64,000 bases of DNA from JBMNEH01 sp050948665 (GTDB lineage Bacteria > Bacillota > Clostridia > Christensenellales > UMGS416): positions 1,612,001 through 1,676,000 of the forward strand of contig JBMNEH010000001.1 in the NCBI GenBank assembly GCA_050948665.1, written 5' to 3'. Shown piece by piece: positions 42,850 to 51,891 of this stretch. Both the position numbers and the translations under genes were made by a program. Within the stretch, counting starts at the first letter, position 1, and every line of letters begins with the position of its first letter. Below the pieces are notes generated by a model. It did no database searches. It was not told the DNA's origin and worked only from the letters and a program-made list of their open reading frames with translations.

Positions 42850-43458
42850 GTGCGTCGCCTGACAAAGAATGACATACCCAACATCATCAGCTTTTTCCGG
42901 CTGACCTGTGTCGGAGTGTTAATCTGGATGTTCCACATCAACCGCATAGATCTTGCTTTTTATACTTATTTGATTGCGATGACCAGTGATTTCCTGGATG
43001 GTTATCTTGCCAGGCGGTATGGATGGATCACCGATTTAGGCAAACTTCTCGACCCGTTTGCAGACAAGCTGCTGCAGATCGTAACGCTGGCCTGCTTCTG
43101 GAAGCAGGGCTATCTGACCTGGATCCCCTTCGCGATCATAACTGTCAAAGAACTGGTCATGATTATTGGAGGCCTGCTTCTGTTGAAGGAGCGAAATACC
43201 GTGGTCTTCTCGAACTGGTTCGGAAAAATTGCTGCCGGGCTGTTTTTTATTGCAATGATTGCTACTTTCCTTTCTAAGTTGCCTTGGGTGGCCCCATGGT
43301 ATGGCTATCTGATGCATGTCGCAGTTTTTGTATCCGTTGCCGCAATGGCGCAGTACGCATGGAAAGTATTGAAGCATCCATCAATCAACGCAAAACAAAA
43401 CAGTGCGAATACTGCCGATCAGACGCTTGATTCGGATAAACAGATTGACACACGATGA
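42850..43458 (+). CDS. pgsA: CDP-diacylglycerol-glycerol-3-phosphate phosphatidyltransferase family
   Basis: 202 aa, GTG start with AAGGAGGTAACGC. Membrane enzyme with the CDP-alcohol phosphatidyltransferase signature DGYLARRYGWITDLGKLLDP (DGx2ARx8Gx3Dx3D, about residues 48-70) and four or five transmembrane helices. It most likely makes phosphatidylglycerophosphate for membrane lipids. PgsA is the best guess; cardiolipin-type relatives are possible. The last 30 residues are polar and overlap the valS promoter. Confidence 0.85.
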   Translation: MRRLTKNDIPNIISFFRLTCVGVLIWMFHINRIDLAFYTYLIAMTSDFLDGYLARRYGWITDLGKLLDPFADKLLQIVTLACFWKQGYLTWIPFAIITVKELVMIIGGLLLLKERNTVVFSNWFGKIAAGLFFIAMIATFLSKLPWVAPWYGYLMHVAVFVSVAAMAQYAWKVLKHPSINAKQNSANTADQTLDSDKQIDTR

Positions 43459-43473
43459 TTTTGAGTGTATAAT
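43445..43473 (+). promoter_or_regulatory. valS promoter
   Basis: TTGACA (43445-43450, inside the end of pgsA), 17 bp, TATAAT (43468-43473). Confidence 0.85.
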
Positions 43474-43479
43474 TCCGAC

Positions 43480-43709
43480 AGAATTGCATACGGCATTGAT
43501 GCGGAGGAGTATCCATGTTCCGGCAACAGAGAGGACTGCTCACAGGCTGTAAGGCTGTCCGGCAGAGGAACAGGAGAAGGTCGCCGCGGAGCCTGTCCGG
43601 CGATGAGTCGGAACCGGTTGCTCCCGTTATGAGCTTGAGCGTGGGTCAATGACCCAAAGCAAGGTGGTACCGCGGATACTCCGTCCTTGAGACGGGGTAC
43701 TATTTTTTT
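43480..43709 (+). promoter_or_regulatory. Valine T-box leader of valS
   Basis: The T-box core AAGGTGGTACCGCGG is at 43661-43675. The terminator TACTCCGTC/GACGGGGTA with its T run is at 43677-43709. Stem I base GCGG/CCGC brackets a specifier codon GTC at 43580-43582 (Val), opposite AGTA of the specifier loop; an AGAGA bulge is present. Uncharged tRNA-Val should lock the antiterminator. Confidence 0.93.
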
Positions 43710-43719
43710 GGAGGTTACT

Positions 43720-46359
43720 ATGGCAGGTAAGGAATTGGAAAAGAATTACAATCCTCTCGAATCCGAACAGGAAATATACAGGCAGTGGGATAATGCGGGA
43801 TACTTCCACCCCACCCCGGATGAGACAAAGGAACCTTTCACTATTATGATGCCACCCCCGAATATCACTGGTCAGTTGCATCTCGGACACGCTTTACAAG
43901 GTACTGTGCAGGATACACTTATTCGTTATAAACGAATGAGAGGCTATAATTCCCTTTATCTCCCCGGTACCGATCATGCATCTATTGCCACCGAGGTGAG
44001 GATTATAGACGCGATGGCGAAAGAGGGACTTACAAAAGAAGACTTAGGCCGGGAAGGTTTCCTTGAGCGTGCTTGGCAGTGGAAGGAAGAATATGGCGGC
44101 AGTATCACCCAGCAACAGCGGAAACTCGGTATCTCCTGTGACTGGCAGAGAGAGCGCTTTACAATGGATGATGGCTGCAGTAGAGCTGTTGTAGAGGTAT
44201 TTAACCGCCTGTATGAAAAAGGGTTGATCTATCGCGGGAACCGGATCATCAACTGGTGTCCTACCTGCCGAACCGCCTTAAGCGATGCCGAAGTAGAGTA
44301 CGAGGAGGAAGCCGGACGTCTCTGGCATCTTTGCTACCCTCTAGCTGACGGCATCGGCTCACTTATCGTTGCCACCACCCGCCCCGAAACCATGCTGGGT
44401 GACACAGCCGTAGCTGTGCACCCGAAGGATACACGCTACACCACCATGATAGGCAAAATGGTACGGCTGCCTTTGATGGACCGGCTAATTCCTGTTATAG
44501 CGGATACTTATGTGGAAAAGGAATTCGGTACCGGTGTGGTAAAAATTACCCCCGCCCATGACCCCAACGACTTTGAGGTGGGAGAGCGGCACGACCTGGA
44601 TCAGATCATAGTTATGAACGAGGATGGAACCATGTCTGCGGCCGCCGGAAAATATGCCGGGCTTTCCTCTCTCGTCTGCCGAGAGCAGGTTGTATCTGAT
44701 ATGGATGCACTTGGTCTGCTGATTAAGGTAGAGGATTACACCCATAACGTTGGAAAATGTTATCGGTGTAGCACAACAGTTGAGCCCCTCCTTTCCAAGC
44801 AATGGTTTGTTTCCATGAAACCTCTTGCCGAGCCCGCAAATAAAGCAGTGCGGGAGGGCTCGGTGCTCTTTGTGCCGGAGCGTTATTCCCGTCACTATTT
44901 TATGATCATGGACAATATACGGGACTGGTGCATCTCCCGGCAGCTTTGGTGGGGGCATCGAATCCCCGCTTGGTATTGTGATGCCTGTGAAGAATTAGTT
45001 GTCGCCCGTTCCGCTCCCCATGAATGTCCAGTGTGCTGCGGTACGATGCATCAGGATGAAGACGTATTGGATACTTGGTTCTCTTCCGCTCTTTGGCCAT
45101 TTTCTACGCTGGGCTGGCCTGAGAAAACTGAGGATTTATCCTACTTCTACCCCACAAGCGTTCTTGTTACCGCATATGACATCATTTTCTTTTGGGTTGC
45201 CCGAATGATTTTTTCCGGTATCGAACAAACAGGCAAACCACCTTTTAAATATGTGGTCATTACAGGGCTTGTCAGAGATGAGCTGGGACGAAAAATGAGC
45301 AAGTCTTTGGGCAACGGTATCGACCCCATCCAAGTCATTGACAAGTTTGGCGCAGATGCTCTGCGATTTTCCTTAACAATCGGTACTACCCCCGGCAATG
45401 ATATGCGCTATTCCGAGAGAAAGATCGAAGCGGCACGAAACTTCTCGAACAAAATCTGGAATGCCTCCCGATTCGTGTTATTGGGCATTGGCGATCGGAA
45501 AATCAAGGACGTGCATGAGGTACGGCTGGATCCCGTGGATGGCTGGATTCTAACTCGGCTGAGTGAGTTGATTCGAGATGTAACACATCATCTGGACGCT
45601 TTTGAAACGGGTATGTCCGCAGGTCTCGTATATGACTTCATCTGGAGCAACTTCTGCGACTGGTATATTGAGTGGGCAAAACAGCGGCTTTACGGCACAG
45701 ATGAGGACGCCAAAGATACCGTGATCGCAGTATTGATGCGGGTGCTGAAGGATTCATTAAAATTGATGCACCCCTTCATGCCCTTCCTTACAGAGAGAAT
45801 CTGGCAGTCCCTGCCCGATACCGAGCATCCCTCCATTATGATGACCCGTTGGCCTGAGGACGACGCCCTGTTTCATAGAGAGCAGGACGCGCGGGATATT
45901 GAGGATATGATGGAGATTATTCGTGCGGTCCGTAACATCCGTGCTGAGAAGAAAGTGACCCAAGGGCGCCGGACCAGAGTACTGCTGGTACCCGTATCCG
46001 GCAACGAGCATAACCTCTCTACTAACAGTGAAGCTTTGGTTAAGCTGGCTTATGCTTCAGAGGTGAATATGGTGGATAAGGCGGCCATACCCAAAGGCAC
46101 TGCTTCCGCCGTATGCCGGGCTGCCGAGGTGTTCCTTCCCCTTGAGGATTTAGTAGATATTGAACAAGAGAAGGCGCGGTTGGCGAAGGAAATCGCCAGG
46201 CTGCAGGAGGATATTGAAAAATCCTCCGCCCGCATGTCAAACCCCGGCTTTATCGGTAAAGCACCCGCTACAGTAATTGAGAAAGAGAAAGCGGCTTTGG
46301 AGGAAAAAAAGGACAGGCTTGACCGTTCCATTGCCCAGCAGGCAGCGCTTTATGAATAA
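43720..46359 (+). CDS. valS: Valyl-tRNA synthetase
   Basis: 879 aa. ATG 43720 with TTGGAGGTTACT; the earlier frame start at 43687 lies in the T-box terminator. Class Ia signatures: PPPNITGQLHLGHALQ (HIGH), the editing domain, GRKMSKSLGNGIDP (KMSKS), and a C-terminal coiled-coil arm (about 810-879) typical of ValRS. Regulated by the Val T-box; overlaps folC by 8 bp. Confidence 0.98.
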   Translation: MAGKELEKNYNPLESEQEIYRQWDNAGYFHPTPDETKEPFTIMMPPPNITGQLHLGHALQGTVQDTLIRYKRMRGYNSLYLPGTDHASIATEVRIIDAMAKEGLTKEDLGREGFLERAWQWKEEYGGSITQQQRKLGISCDWQRERFTMDDGCSRAVVEVFNRLYEKGLIYRGNRIINWCPTCRTALSDAEVEYEEEAGRLWHLCYPLADGIGSLIVATTRPETMLGDTAVAVHPKDTRYTTMIGKMVRLPLMDRLIPVIADTYVEKEFGTGVVKITPAHDPNDFEVGERHDLDQIIVMNEDGTMSAAAGKYAGLSSLVCREQVVSDMDALGLLIKVEDYTHNVGKCYRCSTTVEPLLSKQWFVSMKPLAEPANKAVREGSVLFVPERYSRHYFMIMDNIRDWCISRQLWWGHRIPAWYCDACEELVVARSAPHECPVCCGTMHQDEDVLDTWFSSALWPFSTLGWPEKTEDLSYFYPTSVLVTAYDIIFFWVARMIFSGIEQTGKPPFKYVVITGLVRDELGRKMSKSLGNGIDPIQVIDKFGADALRFSLTIGTTPGNDMRYSERKIEAARNFSNKIWNASRFVLLGIGDRKIKDVHEVRLDPVDGWILTRLSELIRDVTHHLDAFETGMSAGLVYDFIWSNFCDWYIEWAKQRLYGTDEDAKDTVIAVLMRVLKDSLKLMHPFMPFLTERIWQSLPDTEHPSIMMTRWPEDDALFHREQDARDIEDMMEIIRAVRNIRAEKKVTQGRRTRVLLVPVSGNEHNLSTNSEALVKLAYASEVNMVDKAAIPKGTASAVCRAAEVFLPLEDLVDIEQEKARLAKEIARLQEDIEKSSARMSNPGFIGKAPATVIEKEKAALEEKKDRLDRSIAQQAALYE

Positions 46360-47695
46360 GATGAATTACACACAGGCGGTTGCGTATGTAGAAAATATCG
46401 CCAAATTCGGATCCAAAAAAAACGGTCTTGTGAATATTCGCGAGTTGCTTCGCCGTATGGGAAATCCACAGGAAGCATTTCCCTCTGTTCATGTGGCCGG
46501 GACCAACGGGAAGGGATCTGCCTGTGCTGTGTTGGAAAATATCCTACGTAAAGCCGGATATAAAACCGGTCTGTACACCTCTCCATACCTGCAAACTTTC
46601 ACCGAACGGATCCGTCTACGCGGTATGAATGTCGCGGAGGAAACCTTTGCCCGGTGGGCGAATATCGTTCGGGCTCATGCGGAAGCGATGGCGGCAGAAG
46701 GCCTTGGAAAACCCACCTTCTTTGAACTGACCACCGCTATCTGCTTTGGTATATTCGCAGAGGAAAAGGTGGACATTGCCATCGTTGAGGTTGGCCTCGG
46801 CGGACGGTTGGACGCAACAAATGTGCTTCACCCTATTCTTTCGGTGATCATGTCCATCGGTCTTGATCATACCCAAGTCCTGGGAGATACGGTGGAAGCC
46901 ATAGCGGCGGAAAAAGCGGGAATTATCAAGCCGAATATCCCTGTCGTCCTCTATCCCCAGCCCTTTGATACCGCTTATGCTGCATTACTATACCGCGCCA
47001 TGGAGCAAAAATCGCCGATTTACGCTCTGCGGGATGCATCTATTCGGGTAGATGAAAGCAGTTTATCCGGTCAAACCTATACCCTCTCTTACCAGGGCAT
47101 TATGCTAGAAAATCTCCGCATCCCTCTCCTTGGCCGTATGCAGGTGTTAAATACCGCTACAGCTGTATTGGCTGCAATCGTTCTGGCTCAGACGGGAAAA
47201 CTCTCCCTGACGGATCAACATATTCGCGAGGGATTGTCAACGGCGGTTTGGCCGGGAAGAATGGAGATTCTGCGCCGTAAGCCTTTTATATTGGCTGACG
47301 GAGGTCACAATCCCCAGGGAATCGGTGAGTTGGCACGAAATATAGAAACCTGGTTCCCCAATCGGAACGGTATTGCGATGATGGGTATGCTGCATACCCA
47401 TGATGCTTGGCATAGTTTAAAGCTGCTAGCGCCCGCGGTACGGGAGGTCATTGCAACCCAGCCTCCCTCTATAAAAGCGCTGCCTGCCGCTGACCTGGCG
47501 GAGATTGCCATGAGCGAAGGACTACCGGTGCAGATGCAGGAGGATTGGCAGGAAGCGTTGCATAGGGGACTGGCTTTGGCAGAGGAGCGTCAAGCCCCTC
47601 TGATCGTCACCGGCTCCCTATACCTGGTGGGCGCAGTACGAGAGAAGCTGTGCGGCGCCCTCCCCGGATTGATGAAAACCGTATCCTCAAAATGA
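46352..47695 (+). CDS. folC: Folylpolyglutamate synthase / dihydrofolate synthase
   Basis: 447 aa. ATG 46352 overlaps the valS stop; MNYTQ at 46361 is an alternative. Mur-ligase-like: P-loop HVAGTNGKGSACAVLE (about 49-64), GLYTSPYLQTFTERIR, EVGLGGRLDATN and DGGHNPQGI. Adds glutamate to folates in the cytosol. The valS-folC order is classical in Bacillota. Expression probably follows the valine T-box. Confidence 0.95.
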   Translation: MNKMNYTQAVAYVENIAKFGSKKNGLVNIRELLRRMGNPQEAFPSVHVAGTNGKGSACAVLENILRKAGYKTGLYTSPYLQTFTERIRLRGMNVAEETFARWANIVRAHAEAMAAEGLGKPTFFELTTAICFGIFAEEKVDIAIVEVGLGGRLDATNVLHPILSVIMSIGLDHTQVLGDTVEAIAAEKAGIIKPNIPVVLYPQPFDTAYAALLYRAMEQKSPIYALRDASIRVDESSLSGQTYTLSYQGIMLENLRIPLLGRMQVLNTATAVLAAIVLAQTGKLSLTDQHIREGLSTAVWPGRMEILRRKPFILADGGHNPQGIGELARNIETWFPNRNGIAMMGMLHTHDAWHSLKLLAPAVREVIATQPPSIKALPAADLAEIAMSEGLPVQMQEDWQEALHRGLALAEERQAPLIVTGSLYLVGAVREKLCGALPGLMKTVSSK

Positions 47696-47701
47696 CGGAC
47701 A

Positions 47702-48919
47702 TCAGGGTTGGTATGTAAATTCTCCTTCCGGCCATTGTATGACTTTACATGCATTAAACACGGCAAAACGTTTCATGCATTTTTTTGAAGCAGAAGCAAA
47801 AGCCTTCGTTTTTTGAAAACTCGGCTCGTACCAAATATTCCGGATAACCAGTGTATGATTTTTACGGTCGTTTACCACCTCCGCTCTGCCGGCAAATCCT
47901 TCTCCGTACAACAGGGGCAGCACGTATGCGCCAAACTTCCTTTTGGTCTCCGGGGTGTAAATTTCCCAGGTATAATCGAATCCGAACAGTCTGCGGATCA
48001 GCTTTTTATCCCATAAAAAGGGATCCAATGGCGCAATCAGCGCACAGCGCTTCCGGAGGCTCTTGTTCTCCCGCGCATGAGCAAGCAGAGGTAAATCCTC
48101 GGTCAGGCAGTAGAAAGGCATTTTAAAGCCCTCCACATTTACCACGGAAAGCGTCTTATCCTTCGTAAACTCCCGGAATATCCTGTGCCTTGTCTCCGCG
48201 TCCAGCCGCCATATATTGTTCCAATAGCCGGACTCCCTGTCCCAAAGCAACCCCGCCGCACCGAGCCTCCGCAGCACCCTCCATTTTTGATGGGCATAAT
48301 CCTCCGGCAGAGGATCTTCCGCTTCCAGCAGTTCTCGGGGAAGATGACGGGATGCCAAATCGTAATATTTCCGTGTTCCCTCTTTATGATGAATCACCAG
48401 CTTGCCGGTAGAATACAGCTGCTCCAGTACAGACCTGGATGCCCCTGATTTCCCGTGCCGATCTCCGCTCCAGTGGATACCGGAATGCCAATACAACGTA
48501 CCCTCAAGAGGCAGTTCCCTTGCGCTCACCGGGCCATGCAGACCAATATATGCAAGGGCCTGCTTCTCCAGCGATTCCATCCCCTCAAACTGTGTACCGC
48601 ATTGCTTGGCCGCTTCCCGGTAACGGGAGAAATATGGCCAGTTCTCTATCGGCAGAATGGATAGCTGCTTGTCCGGATAGTCGAACAAAGCTCTGTCCTG
48701 ATAAAGCAATTCCGCCAGATGTGGCTTTCGGAAGCCTTTCACCCGGGACTGCAACGTCAGCTCTGCCATTTGCCCGCATACATTCACAGGATCGAACTGG
48801 ATGCACCCGGCCTGCCGCACATACGCAAGCGCCCCCTGCTTCCCGAAAAACCTGTACTCTCCCAGCAGGCCTTGCTTCAACAGCACAAACCGCCTTGCTT
48901 CTGATTTGGTGATCTTCAT
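47702..48919 (-). CDS. AlkZ/YcaQ-like winged-helix DNA glycosylase family protein
   Basis: 405 aa, GGAGATGAAGG start. HTH_42 family: N-terminal ARRFVLLKQGLLG, then CIQFDPVNVCGQ where the family places its catalytic Gln-x-Asp, winged-helix repeats in the middle (VSARELPLEGTLYWHSG), and C-terminal APLDPFLWDKKLIRRLFGFDYTWE. AlkZ members unhook DNA interstrand crosslinks or remove alkylated bases. Convergent with folC with only 6 bp between stops and no terminator seen. Confidence 0.8.
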   Translation of the reverse strand: MKITKSEARRFVLLKQGLLGEYRFFGKQGALAYVRQAGCIQFDPVNVCGQMAELTLQSRVKGFRKPHLAELLYQDRALFDYPDKQLSILPIENWPYFSRYREAAKQCGTQFEGMESLEKQALAYIGLHGPVSARELPLEGTLYWHSGIHWSGDRHGKSGASRSVLEQLYSTGKLVIHHKEGTRKYYDLASRHLPRELLEAEDPLPEDYAHQKWRVLRRLGAAGLLWDRESGYWNNIWRLDAETRHRIFREFTKDKTLSVVNVEGFKMPFYCLTEDLPLLAHARENKSLRKRCALIAPLDPFLWDKKLIRRLFGFDYTWEIYTPETKRKFGAYVLPLLYGEGFAGRAEVVNDRKNHTLVIRNIWYEPSFQKTKAFASASKKCMKRFAVFNACKVIQWPEGEFTYQP

Positions 48920-49162
48920 CCTTCATCTCCAAATACAATTCGCTGTTTTCCGGTATTATAGCTGAAACATGCGCGATTCACAAGAAGAAGCGCGAAGTTC
49001 TCTCTGCCCGGCAAAGAAGTCAGCTGCAACAGCTTACGAATTCCAAAGTCTCTTTCGATCTTCCGCCGTGAGCGGCATCTCCAGTGCAAAGTGCTATCGA
49101 AAGCCAACTCAGAACAACCAAAAGATGAAATTTCTTTCTTATAATGCAAATTTTGATATTCA

Positions 49163-49171
49163 TGTTATAAT
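49163..49171 (+). promoter_or_regulatory. Extended -10 promoter of the first NAGPA gene
   Basis: TGTTATAAT with no good -35 box, 29 bp before the ATG. The second NAGPA gene has the same extended -10. The rest of 48920-49199 shows no gene. Confidence 0.65.
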
Positions 49172-49199
49172 CAGACAGTAAAACGCAACGGAGGCAAAC

Positions 49200-50078
49200 A
49201 TGCGCAAATTGTTATCGATTTTTCTTCTATTCGTTTTCATTGCCTTGATGCCAGTGACGGCAAGCGCCTCTTTCCTTTATGATGCCGAGAGTTATCAGGA
49301 TGTTTTCGGAGAAGCCGGACCTTGGATATATTCCGATCAGGACTTGACTGTGACCGCTTTTCGGGGTCATTTCGGTCGGAAGAGGTTTACCGCCGCCGAT
49401 GTCCGCATGGCGGAAGGCACATTGCTCTACCCAGGCGCAGGACAAAAGGACCCGACCTATCAGTTACGTGAGATGCCTGCGGTTATAACCAGGAGATATG
49501 GTAGCGTCCTGGGTTTTACCGGGGATTTTGTCACCATTAAGCAAAACAGGAAAGGCGTAATGCTGCGGGAGGGAAAAGTATATTTTGATGAGACCGGCTC
49601 CGATGTACTGGCAGCGTTGCCGGATGGCTCTTTGCAGGTCTACCCCGGAGGCGAGATAACGGCGCAACAACTGTTGGATATGGGGGTAGAGAATTCCTGG
49701 GCTTTCGGCCCGATACTCGTTATGGACGGAAAAGCCTACGAATCGAAACTGGATCATGGCCTTGCGGGACATAACATTCGTTGTTCCTTGGGAGTTTTGG
49801 AAAAAGGACACTTATTGGTAATTACCACAACAGATCATTTCACAAATGCCGAAATGCAGGAGCTGTTCCTTTCCTACGGTTGTACCATGGCGTATTCAAT
49901 GGATGGCGGACACTCTTCAACCTTAATTTTTATGGGAGAGCAGCTGAACGCTCATTATCAGCACGCTACTTTATATTTCTTCCAGCGTTCGCTTTCCGAC
50001 ATGGTGTTGATCGGCCGCAGCAAACTGGTTCCAGGAGTAGATGACCCATACCGATACCAGAACATTTTTCGGAAATAG
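49200..50078 (+). CDS. Secreted NAGPA-type phosphodiester glycosidase, copy 1
   Basis: 292 aa, CGGAGGCAAAC start. Signal peptide MRKLLSIFLLFVFIALMPVTASA, predicted cut after ASA. Phosphodiester glycosidase (DUF2233/NAGPA) domain: DFVTIKQNRKGVMLREGKV, NSWAFGPILVMDGKAY (about 168-183), and the active-site-like MAYSMDGGHSSTLIFMGEQL (about 230-249). The family removes GlcNAc from phosphodiester-linked sugars; bacterial members act on cell-wall or exopolymer phosphodiesters. First of three consecutive paralogues. Confidence 0.88.
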   Translation: MRKLLSIFLLFVFIALMPVTASASFLYDAESYQDVFGEAGPWIYSDQDLTVTAFRGHFGRKRFTAADVRMAEGTLLYPGAGQKDPTYQLREMPAVITRRYGSVLGFTGDFVTIKQNRKGVMLREGKVYFDETGSDVLAALPDGSLQVYPGGEITAQQLLDMGVENSWAFGPILVMDGKAYESKLDHGLAGHNIRCSLGVLEKGHLLVITTTDHFTNAEMQELFLSYGCTMAYSMDGGHSSTLIFMGEQLNAHYQHATLYFFQRSLSDMVLIGRSKLVPGVDDPYRYQNIFRK

Positions 50079-50082
50079 TCGG

Positions 50083-50111
50083 TTTACGACGAACCATCTC
50101 TGTGTTATAAT
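50083..50111 (+). promoter_or_regulatory. Internal promoter before NAGPA copy 2
   Basis: TTTACG (50083-50088), 17 bp, TATAAT (50106-50111) with extended TGT before it. Confidence 0.7.
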
Positions 50112-50131
50112 TTCTGGGCGGAGGATTGCAT

Positions 50132-51016
50132 TTGGGAACAAAGATCATCATATCAGGTATTCTTCTGTTCAGCCTTTTTCTATTCATGTGGCAGCCCGCT
50201 GTTGCCGCGACGAATCTATACGCGCCAGAAGCTTATACCGAGACAAACGGACAGGCAGGCCCTTGGTACTATTCCGGCGGCGGTATGACGTTGACTGCCA
50301 TGCAGTTGGTATGGGACGACCGACGGTATACCCTAGCAGATGTAGTATGTGGAGATTTGCCGATTTGCTCTGGCGCAGGGGGCGGAGATACATCCTATAC
50401 CACATCGGAGCACCCCTGGCAGTTGGCGAGGCGGTATTCAGCGGTGCTGGCGCTCACCGGTGATTATCTGACCCACTCGTTGAATGATAAAGGCGTCATG
50501 ATTCGGAATGGAACAATCTGGTATGACGGAAAGGCGGCGGACACACTCGCAATGCTTCCCGAGGGCAGGTTAGCGGTATATCCGGCCGGGACCATCTCCG
50601 CCTCGGAACTTTTAGAAAACGGCGTGGTAAACTCCTGGGCCTTCGGGCCTATCCTTGTAATGAATGGGAAGGCATATGAGCCGGCTCTCCGCCACCCTCT
50701 GCGGCATATGAATGTCCGTAGCGTTGTCGCAATGATCGAGCCCGGTCACTTCCTGTTTCTGGCTACAACAGACCGTTTCACCAATAGCGAGATGCAAACT
50801 CTGTTGTTGGAATACGACGTCGAATTGGCCTATCAGTTAGATGGAGGCCATTCCGCGGCACTGGTTCTTATGGGCGAGCAGCTAAACCCAAAGGCCGTAT
50901 ATGATCGATGGGGTGCTTCTCAGCGAAGGATGATCGATATGCTTTTATTGGGGCAAAGCAGCTTGGTACCCGAAAGAGGTGATGAAAGACGTTATTCCGC
51001 CGTGTTTTCACAGTAA
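50132..51016 (+). CDS. Secreted NAGPA-type phosphodiester glycosidase, copy 2
   Basis: 294 aa. TTG 50132 was chosen because GCGGAGG lies 7 nt upstream; TTG 50126 is too close. Signal peptide LGTKIIISGILLFSLFLFMW ending QPAVA. Same motifs as copy 1: NSWAFGPILVMNGKAYEP and LAYQLDGGHSAALVLMGEQL (Gln replaces Met or Ser-Met context before the DGG). It is the most divergent of the three; its C-terminus (RWGASQRRMIDMLLLG) differs from copies 1 and 3. Confidence 0.85.
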   Translation: MGTKIIISGILLFSLFLFMWQPAVAATNLYAPEAYTETNGQAGPWYYSGGGMTLTAMQLVWDDRRYTLADVVCGDLPICSGAGGGDTSYTTSEHPWQLARRYSAVLALTGDYLTHSLNDKGVMIRNGTIWYDGKAADTLAMLPEGRLAVYPAGTISASELLENGVVNSWAFGPILVMNGKAYEPALRHPLRHMNVRSVVAMIEPGHFLFLATTDRFTNSEMQTLLLEYDVELAYQLDGGHSAALVLMGEQLNPKAVYDRWGASQRRMIDMLLLGQSSLVPERGDERRYSAVFSQ

Positions 51017-51030
51017 CAGCTATTCTCATA

Positions 51031-51891
51031 TTGTTGAGTAACTCGTTTCCTGCGATGGCAGCCGGGAGAGATTTTTTGTATACGCAGGAGGTTTATACAG
51101 AGGTCAATGGAGAGAAGGGGCCTTGGGTGTATGAGAGCCCAGCTATCACAATGACCGTGACACGGAAAAGGTATAGGGAGAGGGCAAACCGCGCTTATAC
51201 TGTTGCAGATGTGCTGTGCCGGGACGGAGAACTGTTTTACAGCGCAGCCGCCAAGGATGACCCCTCTTTTCGCTCATACGAAATGCCGGCAAAAATTGCC
51301 CGCCGGAACAGTGCAGTATTGGGATTTACAGGGGATTTCCTGATGCATATGTCCAATCGGAAAGGTGTGATGATTCGGGGCGGCAAGGTCTTTTTTGATA
51401 CGGACGCCTGTGATACTTTGGCGATGCATCCAGACGGAGAGCTGGCCGTATACCCGGAGGGTTCGGTAACAGCGCAGCAACTTTTGGATTCCGGCGTAAG
51501 AGACACCTGGGCTTTCGGCCCTATACTGATCAAAGACGGAGAACCATATGAGCCCGCATTGACACATTTTCTATCAGGAAATAACCGCCGCTGCGCTGTT
51601 GGCATGGCGGAGAGGGGGCATTATATCATCATTGCGACAAACGGCTACTTCACCAACGAGGAAATGCAGTCACTTTTCCTGGAATACGGCGTAAGCCTGG
51701 CTTATTCGATGGATGGAGGGCATTCCGCTACATTGATACTTATGGGCGAGCAACTGAACGCCCACAGTATGCACGAAACGATGCGTGTCTACCAAAGGCC
51801 TCTGGGAGATATGGTTCTTCTGGGAAGCAGCAGTCTCGTCCCCTCGATCGAGGACCCTGTCCGTTACTGGAATGTCTATTTGGAGGAATAA
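51031..51891 (+). CDS. NAGPA-type phosphodiester glycosidase, copy 3, with abnormal start
   Basis: 286 aa if TTG 51031 is used, but that start has no ribosome site and splits the signal peptide. In the same frame from 50986 the codons read KTLFRRVFTVTAILILL then SNSFPAMAAG, a normal signal peptide lacking a start codon. An ATG at 50982 with AGAGGTG upstream would fit if one G near 50988 were absent. So this is either a one-base frameshift, an unusual start or a sequence error. The catalytic motifs are intact: DTWAFGPILIKDG and LAYSMDGGHSATLILMGEQL. It joins the next gene directly (TAAATG). Confidence 0.75.
   Translation: MLSNSFPAMAAGRDFLYTQEVYTEVNGEKGPWVYESPAITMTVTRKRYRERANRAYTVADVLCRDGELFYSAAAKDDPSFRSYEMPAKIARRNSAVLGFTGDFLMHMSNRKGVMIRGGKVFFDTDACDTLAMHPDGELAVYPEGSVTAQQLLDSGVRDTWAFGPILIKDGEPYEPALTHFLSGNNRRCAVGMAERGHYIIIATNGYFTNEEMQSLFLEYGVSLAYSMDGGHSATLILMGEQLNAHSMHETMRVYQRPLGDMVLLGSSSLVPSIEDPVRYWNVYLEE

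Noticed and set aside
42359..42865. Frames of about 100-112 codons on both strands
   Set aside because: They run across the Val, Asp, Gly and Cys tRNA genes and have no ribosome sites.
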